NCBI GenBank assembly: GCA_963556145.1 | Contig: OY744471.1 | Span: 4,271,590-4,335,589 of the forward strand | Length of the DNA stretch: 64,000 bases | Reading direction: 5' to 3' | Source: Hygrocybe punicea | Lineage: Eukaryota > Basidiomycota > Agaricomycetes > Agaricales > Hygrophoraceae | In this document: one piece after another, positions 43,303-55,099 of the stretch | Layout of the letters: each line of letters opens with the position of its first letter | Position numbering within the stretch: the first letter of the stretch is position 1 | Program-made: the position numbers and the translations under genes | The notes under the pieces: generated by a model | Databases searched by the model: none | Seen by the model: the letters and a program-made list of their open reading frames with translations, nothing else | What the model was told of the DNA's origin: nothing

Positions 43303-46300
43303 GACCTGCCGGGATAACATTTGTGCAATCTGTTACTCAGTTGCAAAAGGGAGTCACATCATATGGATTAGCCGTTTTCGAAAACCTCCAAAACTTTACC
43401 TCGAAATCCGTCTTCGTGGACTGACGATGCGTACAGCTGTGATCAAAGACAGTACGGAGCCGATCTGGAATGAAGAATTTCTCCTGTAGGTGATCGAAGA
43501 AGCCAGCAAGCGTCCGAGTGACTGATGCTTGCAACAGGAGTGCCGATGCCAAATCATCAGAACTGCTTTCGTTCCGTGTAAGGCATGACACGTCCAAACC
43601 ATTCCTTCCAGATCCTGTTCTGGGAGGCATAGAGATTGGAATCAACGAGCTCCTGGAGATGTGTAAGCACAAAGAACGTAAGAAAGAGTTGTCCACTATA
43701 CCGTGACCTGGTTTCCTCACCAAGTTGTTGTAGAGGTTACCTTGGGATTGGGGGCTCTTCAGGGCCAGACAGACACGCAGGGAAGAGGAACTATCACCGT
43801 TCTACTAAGCACACTTCATCCCGTTGAGGCAGGCAAAAGTGCCGTTACTACTGCACGCCATGATATCCAATCAAGAAGATTCCCTGGTTTTGTCGACTCT
43901 GCTAATGTGGAGGGAAACAATTATCTGTGCCACTTGCAAACCGTGGTGACAAAACTAGAAACATTGGTCCAAGTTGTAGACCAGGTAGCAAGTGTGAGTA
44001 CTGGTATTTGGGACATGACTCCTTACCCTGACAATGTTAGGCCCATCCATACGCGATGCTTGCTTGGCAAGTGACATCCTCGGTGTACCAGGTGACGCTG
44101 TGATAGTATTCGGTACCTCGATTCTAATGCCTCCCACGAAGGTTCTGAAACAGCAGATAGACAGGGATAAGCGAGTTTTTGATCTTGTTACGACCATGGA
44201 AGACGTCTATTCCTTTGTCGACGTCATTCAATTGCTTCCAAACAAACTGGAACTTCTTGAAGATATCATTGTGAAGATTCTGAAGCAGACGGTCGAGTGT
44301 GCGATATTTATCCGCGAGTACACAGGACACGGATTTGCTGGTATGTACAACACTCGTGCCAGTGCGGATTCACAAAACTGACGATCAAACATGACCAAAC
44401 ACGGGACTTGAAAAGACAGAGTCAAGATCCAGATAATATCCAACTATAATAGGATTATTGAGAATCTATCTCAAAGCCTGGTCACCCTCAAACAGTCCTT
44501 TGATTCTGGAGCTATTCTTCACACTGCTTTTGTCTCCTCCAGGATGTCCGATAGAGTGGAAAAGCTAAGTTCGTGAATTCGATGGCCCATTTGCACAAAC
44601 TACCTATACTCACTTCTTACTGACGACTTACATCGTATCAGTAAAAACGGAACATATCAGGACGCTTGACCCTGTCAGAATGGACGCATTCTCCCGCCCA
44701 GAGTGTCTTCCTGGCACTAGACTGGATATTCTCGAACAAATCACCGTCTGGTTGACCACTCCGGCACCCAACGACCAGAACGTTTTCTGGCTACACGGAC
44801 CTGTCGGTTCCGGCAAAAGCACTGTTGCAACAACCATTGCGGAGCAGTTTCGAGAACTTGGCCGTCTTGGCGCTTTTTTGTTTTTCAATCGGGATGACCC
44901 GACCCATAGCGATCCGACCGCTGTTGTTCGAACGCTCGCTCACCAACTTGCTACTTTCGATCCCTATATTGCGTCCGCTATCTCCACAAAGATAGAGACA
45001 CTTCCCAGGATAGGTGAAGCTTCTATCCGTCTTCAATTTGCCAACCTCTTGGTTGAGCCTCTTTTATCGTTTGCTGAACGGCATACACAAGGCCCTATTA
45101 TCATTGTTATCGATGCATTGGACGAATGCGGTAATCTACGATCGAGAAAAGATTTGATTTCGCGATTGGCGGAGGAACTCGCCAAGCTCCCTCCCATGTT
45201 TCGTGTCTTCATCACCAGTCGAGCGGAGTCGGATATCGAGGCCGCCTTTGCCCCTCAATCTAACATCCTGCGAGTAGAGCTCGACATTACGACACAAACA
45301 AGTACCGCCGACATTGTGTCCTACATTCGTCATCGCATGGCGATTATTCGAAAAGGCAGCATGTATAATCTCCCTTCTGATTGGCCTGGCGAAGGAAGGA
45401 TACAAGCTTTGGCCGATCTATCAGCTGGCCTATTCATATGGGCATCAACGGCGGCGACTTTTATAGAAGAAGGCCACGATCCCGAGGAGCAATTGGATAT
45501 CCTCCTCAGCTCCGAATCCCGGATTAAAGCCGAATCAGCTTTAGATGCCCTGTACGCTACAGCACTCGAAACTGCAGGCAAATGGAACAATGAAACATTC
45601 ACATCTAATTTCCGCGCAGTCCTGGGGATAATACTTATTGCGAGAACTCCATTATCGGATGGAACAATCGACCAAATTCTGGGATTGACCGAGTACAGAC
45701 GATCTCAATTCATCTTGTCACGATTAGGTTGTCTTCTACAGTGGAACGCAGGGCAACCCGTTCGAGTTCTACATGCTTCCATTGCAGATTATCTGTCCGA
45801 TCCGCATCGTTGCGGGAAATATCCGTGGTTCATTGATATTCCGGCACATATTCAGAGCCTTGCCCTAGCATGCTTGCGGATAATGAAGGCCGAGCTTCGG
45901 TTCAATATTTGTAATTTGCAGACTTCATATCTCTGTAACGATGACGTTCCAGATTTAGCCATTCGAACTGACACCGTGGTTGACGGTCACTTGTCCTATT
46001 CATGTCGTTTCTGGGCAGATCATCTTCAAGCAACATCCTTCGATGGCAAGATCCTCGAAGAAGTGAAAGACTTCTTGTATCATAGACTTCTCTATTGGTT
46101 TGAGGTCCTGAGTTTGATCAAAGGAGTCTCCCTAGCATCTCCGGCATTATTATCGACAAGCAACTGGGTCGGAGTGAGTACCCCTTCTATCAAGTTTTTT
46201 TTGGTAATTTAACAATCATCAGGATCACGACAAATCCATTGCAGCATTTGCTACAGATGCGAGCAGGTTTGTAACCACATTTCAGAGGCCCATATCGCAC

Positions 46301-48550
46301 AGTGTTCCACACATATATTTGTCGGCCCTCCCATTTTCGCCAATAAATTCCAAGGTGTCGAAACAGTTTCTGCCGCAGTACCCGCAGACGCTTTCTATTC
46401 AAACCGGCAAAGCAACCAACTGGCCAGCTATTATCAACGTTCTGGAGGGGCACAACCATTCAGTAACATCAATTGCGTTTTCCCCTGACGGAAAGTTTAT
46501 TGCATCGGGCTCTGACGACCATACGATCCGGGTCTGGGACGCGGGGACGGGAGATGCCGTGGCAGGACCGTTTAAAGGGCATATTGGCGGTGTCAAGTCT
46601 GTCTCATTTTCGCCCGACGGAAAAAGCATTGCTTCAGATTCGGTCGACCACACAATCCAGGTTTGGGATGCTGAGACAGGCAACATTGTGTCGGGGCCTT
46701 TTCAAGGCCACACTGCCAGAGTAACCTCTGTCGCTTTCTCGCCCGAGGGTGAGCGCATTACATCAGGCTCCTGGGATAAAACAATCAGGATTTGGGATGC
46801 ATCAACGGGAGATATGGTGTCAGGGCCATTTCAAGGGCACACTGATGCCGTCAACTCGGTTACTTTCTCACCTGATGGGAAACGCGTCGCGTCTGCATCC
46901 GCAGACAAGACAATTCGAATCTGGCAAGCAGATACAGGGAATCTCGTGTTAGAACCTTTCGAAGGGCATTCCAGCAGCGTCACATCTGTCGCATTCTCAC
47001 CCAGCGGGACTCAGATTGTCACAGGTTCTTGGGACGAGACGGTTCGAGTTTGGAACGCAGAGACGGGCGATATCGTCACGGGGCCATTGGAGGGACACGC
47101 GGATTCAGTCCTTTGTGTTGCGTTCTCGCCCGACGGAAAGCGAATTGTGTCGGGCTCTGGGGACAAAACAATTCAGGTGTGGGGTGCAGACGCTACGGAT
47201 ATCGTGTCTTCGTCATTGGAACTCATTAGCAAGCGAATTGTTTCACGCTCTCCACATCAAACGATTCGAGTTTGGGATGCACACACAGGAGAAGATCTCT
47301 CTGGACCGTTTCAAGGACACGCTGATTGGATGAACACCGTAGCTTTCTCGCCCAACGGAAAACTGATCGTTTCTGGTTCTGGAGACAAGACCATTCAAGT
47401 ATGGGATGCAGGGGCCGGAGAGGTCAAGCTAGGGTCATCAGAAGGGCACTCTCGTGGAGTCAGAGCCGTTGCATTATCCCCTGATGGGAAGAGAATCGTT
47501 TCGGGATCCATTGACCAGACTGTCCGCATTTGGGATGCAGAGACTGGAGAAGCTGTGTCAGGGCCTTGTGTGGGACACGCCAGTAGGATCACCTCTGTTA
47601 CTTTCTCACCCAATGGAGATCGGGTTGCTTCAGGCTCCATCGACCAGACAGTCAGGGTCTGGAATGCTGAAACAGGCAACGTCGTAGCAGGCCCATTCAA
47701 GGGACACACTGGCGGAGTTCGTTCCGTCACTTTCTCGCCTGATGGCAGGCGAATCGCCTCAGGCTCTATTGACCAGACAATTCGGGTCTGGGATGCCGTG
47801 ACGGGGGATGCCATTTCAGCGCCTTTTAAAGGGCATACCGACAGGATTACTTCTGTTACATTTTCCCCAGACGGCATGCAGATTGCATCGGGCTCTTGGG
47901 ACCAGACAATTCGGATTTGGGATGTCAAGACGGGCGACACCTTAATTGGGCCTTGCGAAGGGCACACCAATTGGGTAAACTGGGTTGCCTTCTCCCCTGA
48001 CGGGAAGCAGATCGTGTCGGCGTCAGAAGACCAAACAATCAGGCTTTGGGACGCAATGACGGGAGACGTCGTGTCGAAGCCATTTGAAGGGCATACACAT
48101 TCCGTAAACTGTGTGGCTTTCTCGTTGGATGGGAAACGGATTGTTTCCTGTTCTGCAGACAAGACCATTCGCGTCTGGGATGCTAAGACAGGGAAAGAAG
48201 TGACAGTGCCATTCGAAGGACATACCGATTGGGTCAATGCCGTGGCATTCTCCCCTAACGGAAAGCGGATTGTGTCGTGCTCTGGGGACAAAACTGTACA
48301 GGTTTGGAATGCAGAGACGACAGATGTCATGATTCAACAAACAGCCCCTGGTGGTCTCAGACACGAGTCGAGATTGGACAACGGATGGACTCTTGGTTCG
48401 CAATCTGAATTGTTGTTTTGGGTTCCGCCAACAAATCGGTTGGGTTTGTGGCAGCCTAGGAGCGTTGCTATTATCAGCCATATATCCACGAAGCTAGATT
48501 TTAGCCGATTTGTACATGGCACATCTTGGCAGCACTGCCGCGAGCGGTAA
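43303..48550 (+). CDS. C2-NACHT-WD40 STAND protein (fungal NLR-like)
   Basis: The 5' end is open to ~43303 without an ATG, so a first exon lies upstream. A C2 domain comes first (KPPKLYLEIRL, STEPIWNEEFL, LGGIEIGINELL; 43370-43690). A helical region typical of fungal NACHT proteins follows (HPYAMLAWQV, KQQIDRDKRVFDL, QTVECAIFIREY; to ~44340), split by ~50-bp introns. The NACHT NTPase (44640-46170) has Walker A GPVGSGKST, Walker B IIIVIDALDEC and a sensor-like FITSRAE. An intron at ~46171-46222 leads to WD40 repeats. All joins tested are in frame. Such proteins act as intracellular non-self receptors (HET-D/E/R family), with WD40 blades as the variable sensor and the NACHT domain driving oligomerisation. 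No HeLo, HET or enzymatic effector domain is seen. Confidence 0.85.
46440..48335 (+). repeat. Coding array of fourteen full WD40 repeats (129-bp unit) plus one half repeat
   Basis: Each 43-codon unit follows GH-x5-V-xxVAFSPDGK-x-I-x-SGS-x-D-x-TI-x-VWDA-x-TGD. Units are strikingly alike, while positions just after GH and around the GS-x-D turn vary. The seventh unit (near 47220-47300) lacks its first half (LISKRIVSRSPHQTIRVWDA). This is the pattern of homogenising arrays with diversifying surface positions known from HET-type NLRs. Confidence 0.85.
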
Positions 48551-48641
48551 CTTGGCAGTCATTTTTCATACATTCCACTGACAGTTGTTCATTCGGTCGT
48601 GGTGACGGGACGGTTTTCTGGGACGTCCCCAGCCTGACTAC

Positions 48642-49078
48642 TTAAGCTAGGTTGAATTCATGTGTGCAAAATAAATTATAACATCGGCTAGGGAGGTGAT
48701 TCGAGGACGTTGAGTCGTTCGATGGTGGGTTCACCCATCCTCTTTCACCATCTCCGTCCCGGTCCTTGCAAGCGTCTTCAATGAGTAGTGAGTAGTCCAG
48801 CTGGGTTTCCTTCGGCCTTCCAAGCTTCATCCGCATCTCACAACCACGCCAAAAAATCTTCTCAAAGGTTTCTCGCAGAAGTGCCCCCCAAGCTGTCCGA
48901 ACCAGTGAATAATGTTCACATTCGTGATCCTCACTGACAGCTCACCGTCCCAAACCCTGCAGCTCACCTTCTTTTCTAGCTCTCCTACGACCTCAAGGGG
49001 ACAGGTACAGGAACATTTAGGCGCGGCATCCAGGAATACATTGTTAAAATGAGGTCGCAGGTCCATCTTCGCAGGCAT
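48642..49078 (-). CDS. Possible small hypothetical gene
   Basis: Minus-strand ATG 49078 (MPAKMDLRPHFNN..., with CSCTCPLEVVGELEKK) leads to a donor GTGAGG at ~48933. After ~75 bp an acceptor restores a frame KIFWRGCEMRMKLGRPK to a TAA near 48642. No domain is recognised. Codon use is unremarkable and it could be spurious. Confidence 0.25.
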
Positions 49079-49079
49079 A

Positions 49080-51100
49080 CGAAATGCATTACTCGAGCTG
49101 TTCGAAGCTCCACCGATCTAACCCACCCGATTCGTTCCATTTCTTCGGTACCTGTGAACTCAAAGTTTTTCGGTTCTGCTGTCCACCGATCAGTTTAGCA
49201 CAGAAAACAAGAGCAGGAGTGGTATCCATTTATGCCGGTATCGAAGCGGCGCTTCAGGCAGAGCCCAGGTGAAGGCAGGAAATTCTTTGTATGCCTCACC
49301 AATGTCCATATTTGGTAGATGCCACTATCATTTCGCCCAATAATAGCACACACGTTTCGCCTCTGGTGGGATAGGAATGCTTGCGCCACTCTAATTACCT
49401 CTAACCTCATTACCAACGATGAACGCTTCCTGACATGCGAGTGACGAATAGTCCGGCCAACACGACGGAAGGTAGACGCTGGCGAGGCCGAGGATGTGCT
49501 AGTGGTAGGGGCTACCCGTCTTCCTCAAGCAGGACATAGAGGCTGGATTACCAGTGAAGAATCAGTAGCAGGGAAGGCGGTATTGTGCATTTGCGTCAAG
49601 TGCAACCTACGGACCTGAGGGGGTGTCGACATTGCATCCCCTGTCGTGAGAGAAGTGCTCGTGTTAGCAAGAGTATTCGAAGGAGAAGTAAAATTATTTA
49701 CTCTAAGGCCTGCAGCCAAGCAAGACGGCGGCTTGCCACGAGACTGTGCGCACTACCACAGAGGTCATGCTCAGGCTTACAGGATGCGATCCTGGCTTGC
49801 GTGCATGTTTGAACTAAGATGGGCCCAGGGCCCCTGCGCTGCTTGCAAGTCGAGATGGTTGATCCTCCCAGTACTGTAATATTATCCCTGGCAACACTTA
49901 GAATTGAAATAACAACGCCTTGACAGAAAAACATATTCAGCCAAAATTCCATGGAAATGTAGCAAACTCACCGTCCCCATCATCATAAATCCCCGGCATG
50001 GCTCTCCCAAGCAGCCCGAAACTGGTCGCGGACGCCCTTACAGGCATCCCAATAAGCAGCCGGTTGCCAGAGACCACCACTATTTCATCTTCTAGCACAT
50101 CATGCATATCCGGAGTGTCAGCGCCCTTCTCCACAGTGGCAATGGGGGATGTGCGTGCTAGCAGGTCTTCCAAACTTCACCTGCTCTGCAACTCCACTCC
50201 CTGGTCACCACCTTTCTTGTTGTACCAGCAAGGCTCAGGTATCTCGCTCCTGCTATCGTCACTCTGTAGCCGTCTCCTCCATGTCCCACCATACAGAACG
50301 CATGGGATGTCCCTGATACAGAGGACAGTCGGCGCGTTGACGACCCACTTGACATCGTCGATTCGCCGGCAGGGAGGTTGCCATTGGCGTGAACCGACTC
50401 GAGAGGACGCCTGATTGTGAGAATGCAGAGGGAAAGCCACGCAACTTGGAAATTTTGATCATTAGAATATACTCGTACGTCCCTGGCTTGGGGAGACAGA
50501 ACAGGATCCAAGGTCAGTGTTATTTTCGCCACTGGCAAGAGCAGCATTACCGATGCGGGTGCTTTCCATTCTTTGCATTCCCCACCGTGATCGAACACAG
50601 TACCTCAGCAGTAATGAGTACATGTTATCACCTCAAAGGTACATTTCATCCGTATCTTCAAGTTGCTAGAATGACAGAGTATTACTTCCTCGGCGTCGTC
50701 AGTCAAGGCCTTGGATCTCCCTAACTATCGACTCATTCACATTCCGAATTGCTATGCACACCTCACAATTGACCAAAGCCACATAGTGACAACCGAGGCG
50801 GTTGCTGGACACAGTCCGGAATGGGGCAATGGTTTCGATGTGTGAGCAAGTTTCACTACAACGTCCAGGACAGTAATGAATTTGTCTCCCAGTTTACTGA
50901 AAGAGTCATCCGAAATCACGATTAAACTGTTTCACGTCATCGAAAGAGGCCCTACTCGGCACTGCGGTGATTGCAGTCCAGGATTTGTTCCCTCGCGATA
51001 ACGAGACTATCTGTTCGTCGCACCACTTTTCTCTGCAAATCAAAGATAACAGAACATGACACTTTTATAATGCCGCAGCCCGTGAATACAAAATCAATAA
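49080..51100. other. Spacer between the NLR gene and its decayed paralog
   Basis: No recognised gene in ~2 kb. Minus-strand frames at 50158-50598 and 49937-50173 could form two exons of a hypothetical protein (GHGGDGYRVTIAGARYL; DEIVVVSGNRLLIGMPVRA), but no family comes to mind. No repeats were noticed. Confidence 0.3.
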
Positions 51101-51128
51101 AACTGGTATAAAATTCCACAAAGCCAGA

Positions 51129-54100
51129 TTGGTCGTGGTTTCTTTGAGTCGCAAATATGAAGATCAGTCTTCTGCAACACAGGAGGGCGCTATTCTGTCA
51201 ACGGCTCCAAGCATTCCGGTGGATGGAGGTTTGGCAGAGCTTAAGCACGCAGAAACAACCACCGCCCAACTCAGAGGTTACCATGGAAAAGTCGTGGACA
51301 ACATCACAGCAGTTACATCTTCGGACGTGTGTAACACTGTTCTCGGATACCTAGACAAACTAGTGCAATTTGGAGACATCATTTCACAGGTAACGCTCTA
51401 CAGCTCCATTAACCCTTTCCACAACATCACTTTTCTCCAGGTTCACCCGCATGCAAAGCTCGCGTGGCAGGTGCTGACGTTCGCTCATAAGGCTCGTGTG
51501 ATCAGCCGTTCGTCATCCGATCTGGTACTGATCACTTGTCCTATCTTATAGGTTCTCGTGTCTCAGCAAAACCGCGATGACAAGATAAGGACACTTTTGG
51601 TGACAGTGTGGGACATGCTTGGATTTATGAAAGACATCGACGCACTCACCAAAATCCGCAATCTGCAAGGCACAGTATCGTTGATGATGAAAGAGATTTA
51701 TAAATGTACACTCTTTATACAGAAGTATGGCCTTGGAAGTACGTGGCGTTATGTTTGCTTTTGTCCAGAGCAGCTTGTCTGAAATGAAATACTCCAGAAC
51801 GAGTCGCACGCGATAACATTTCTGCTGCCACAGACTAATTCATTTCGACTTTCAACGAGCTGAGATTGAAATTTGACCGAGGAATAGCTATCCAGACACT
51901 GAATACTGTCCGTCATTTTGGTGCTATGCTCGAAGACATGCTTACTGCTGGTGAGATTGGATATACCTGTACCGTTTCTTCACCGAGTAACTCATGTCCT
52001 CATCCGTCGTAGAAACGGAGAGGCTTTTGCAAAGCCTGGGATCTTGATGATGTCAAGTCCAACGAGTCAAAATCGTGCCTAAATGGGACGAGGCAACATT
52101 TTCTCGATGATATTTGCACATGGGTGCATTCTCCTGATGGAAAGCGTATCCTCTGGATTTCTGGAGGAGCTGGCACGGGGAAGTCAAGTGTTGCTCATAG
52201 TATTACGGTATTCTTCGACGGACTCGAGCGCCTCGGAGCATCTTTTTGCTTCAATCGTGATACTGCAGGGCTCAATAGCCCTAAATATCTCTTCGGAAAC
52301 TTGTGCTATCAGCTGGCTCATTTCGACTATCATGGCCAGCTGAGAAAACAGGTTCTCTCTGTGATTCAGACGATGGACCATATTGCTGGATCATCGCTGC
52401 GAACACAAGCAAAGAAACTGATTGTGGATACAACCAATGCAGTCGAGCTACTAGGACCAGTTATAGTCGTTATTGATGCGTTGGATGAGGCCGGGATATT
52501 GCAGACACGGAAGCCACGTTTGGATGCGATTGCTGCGGAGTTCTCGCACTTTCCATACGCCATCAAGGGCATTATTACTAGTCAAGATGAACCCGACATT
52601 CGTGTGTCGCTGAAAGACTGCAATACGACAACGCTCGCATCTTCGTCAAGATTGGCCTGGCTCGAAGAAGTTGCAGGAGCTTTATGACCGTGCTGGTGGT
52701 CTTTTCATATGGGCGTCAGTTGCTTGCAATTTTATCGAGGATGAGCTTGACTCGGCACCACGGCTCACCAAGCTATTGGCCGCGACGAGCGGCCAGGAAG
52801 GAGCGACAGAGTCACCTTTGTTGAAGTTGGACATGTTGTATAACAGCATTCTAGCGAACGCGTTTCCCAGTCTGAACGGCCCTCGTGCAGATTTCCATTA
52901 TGGGGTCGGCACCATTGTCGCACTGAAAGTGCCTCTGACACCGGTCGACTTGGACACTCTCCTTGGCCTTGGGAATGAATTTGAAGAGTCTGTGGCCCTT
53001 CCAACCAGGCGCGTGATTTGTCTGTCTTCGTCTGTTGTTGCGATCCATCTTGAGGGCAGATTCTTCAGCTCATACAGGGAATGGTGGTCCCGTGCGACTT
53101 CTACACCCATCGCTTTACGATTTCTTGACCAGTCGTGCGGAGGGTGACTTCCAAATCAATCTCATGGAGCAGAACAGACTACTAGCAATTTGTTGTCTGA
53201 ACGTGATGAACAACAAGCTCGAATTCGACATTTGCAAAATAGGCGATGCATCTTTGCTAAACACAGAGATCGAAGACCCCCCAACGAGGATTGTCCAATA
53301 TGTGCCAGGAGGACTTCGATATGCTTGCTATTCCTTTGTATACCACATCACAAAGGTATCCGATCTAAATGCAGTGCTAATCAACGGATTGAAGGTATTC
53401 GTATGCGAGCATCTCTTGCACTGGGTCGAGACGATGAGTTTACTGCAGGCAATCAGTGAAGCCGAGGAGTCTTTACAAGTTCTCGCCAGCTGGATGAAGG
53501 TCAGGTTATGAATTGTTGGCTGTGCGAAAATGGCTGAGATGTCATTACAGGATCATCCAGATATTGGTGAACGAACTGAAGCACTTGTCTGTGATGCCAT
53601 TGCGTTTCTAAGGAACTGTGGTCAGGCTGTACGACTAGCCGCCCTCCACACCTATTACTCCGCTCTCCCCTTGACGCCGAAGACAATCAACCTGTTTAAT
53701 TATTACGCGACGACTGTGTCAGTTGTGTTGTATTTTCCCCAGATGGAAAGAAGCTTGCATCGGGGTCGTCTGACAACACATTGCGGCTTTGGGATGTCGA
53801 GAATGGCCAACCCATTGGAGAAGCGCTCGAGGGTCACACCAGTTGGGTCAACCGTGTCGTGTTTTCCCCAGATGGAAAGAAGCTTGCTTTGGTGTCGGAG
53901 GACTGCACACTGTGGCTTTGGGATGTTGAGAGTGGCCAACCCATCGGGCAAGCGGCTCCAGTTCACGTCAGTTGGCTCAGCCAGATTACCTTTCCGTCAT
54001 TCACGTTGGATGCTGCATCGCTTCTGTATTTGGGGTTCGATGACTCGAAGCAAGAGTGTGCCAAGTGCAAAATGATATCATACGAGAGAAACGAACTTAA

Positions 54101-54140
54101 GTATCCGTATTGTACAGAGAAACAGGCCATTTTATTAAAG
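51129..54140 (+). pseudogene. Decayed NACHT-WD40 STAND gene (paralog of the upstream NLR)
   Basis: The helical N-region is at 51240-51780 (HPHAKLAWQVLTFAHKA, MLGFMKDID), then NACHT from ~52080 with Walker A GGAGTGKSS and Walker B VIVVIDALDEA. Near 52640 a block present in relatives is missing and the frame shifts before DWPGSKKLQELYDRAGG. A second shift near 53030 precedes the LLHPSLYDFLTSRA segment. Only two WD40 units remain (53740-54000: SPDGKKLASGS, RLWDVENGQPIG, SPDGKKLALVSED), again after a frame change. No C2 domain is seen upstream. The combination of deletion, frameshifts and repeat loss marks a pseudogene. Confidence 0.75.
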
Positions 54141-54721
54141 TAACAGCCATGATGACTGCACCCACGAAACGAAACAGGCAACCATAATAATCGCTTTGCG
54201 CCATGTCGCAGGAAGCCTTCGCGTCAACTCGGGCGGGTTGCAGCCACCCAGACAGATTTATTCCTTCGTGCGTATAGTGGGGACATTTGCGGCCGTTGGA
54301 CTGGGAACATGGAAAGAAGCAGGGTTGTACTACTAGACTAATACTATAGACTATAGCTAATAGACTATAGCGTGTTCAATTCACGCCTCTACTTAGCAAG
54401 AAACATATTTTCTTGTAGTCCGCGAGAAACCAATATTAAAATTACCTTGTTCATCAGGTGTAAAAAGAACGTCCACTGGTGAGCAAATCCAAAACCAATG
54501 GTATAGCGGCGGCGAGCTAACTATCAAACTAATACTGAAAATATCCGTCAAGGTCAAACAAATAAAAGAGTGTGTTTATTGCGAGATGGAAAGCGTGCAC
54601 GGAAGCGGGGATAGACAGGTTGCAATCAAAACAAATCAAGGGCGTGAAATGTCCACGAATGAGCATCGTCCTTTTCACGCTTTTTTCACCGGCAATCTAC
54701 TCCCCCTTGAGCCTTCAACGT

Positions 54722-55098
54722 CTAGGGCTTCGTTGGTTTGGTGGCGGCGGCGGTGGTGGTGGTGGTGCTACACGCTGGTTTAGCGGGTGAAGGGCAAAAT
54801 CCGCCATTGTGATCTTTGACCACTAGACCGTTTTCCTGTGTAACGTCGTCGATGAGTAAAGTTCTAGCAGAACAGCAGAACAAAGTCTGAAGCCCGAGCA
54901 TACCTTGGAATATATGCAGCAGAAATCGTTAGGATCGTCTTCACCAGGAAATGCCGGGTAAGAGCAGAATATGTTTGCGCCTTGGTCAACCGTTCCTCCA
55001 ACCAGAGCGACACCGAAGCCGTCTTGAGGAGGACAACCACCACACAAGGCAAGGGCAGTTGCGATGAGGGAGACGAGGGTGATCAGTAGTCGGAGCAT
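54722..55098 (-). CDS. Small secreted cysteine-rich protein
   Basis: Two exons (55098-54904 and 54835-54722) join in phase at ...CIYSK|ENGL. Residues 1-18 form a classic signal peptide (MLRLLITLVSLIATALAL). The mature part of ~85 aa has seven cysteines, including CGGC and FCC, and ends in a Thr/Ala run encoded by a GGT/GGC trinucleotide repeat visible on the plus strand (54740-54770). This type is frequent among basidiomycete effectors and surface proteins. No family match comes to mind. Intron length is 68 bp, normal here. Confidence 0.65.
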
Positions 55099-55099
55099 T

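Noticed and set aside
47395..48330. 311-aa minus-strand ORF across the WD40 array
   Set aside because: Antisense shadow of a repetitive plus-strand coding array; it repeats with the same 129-bp period.
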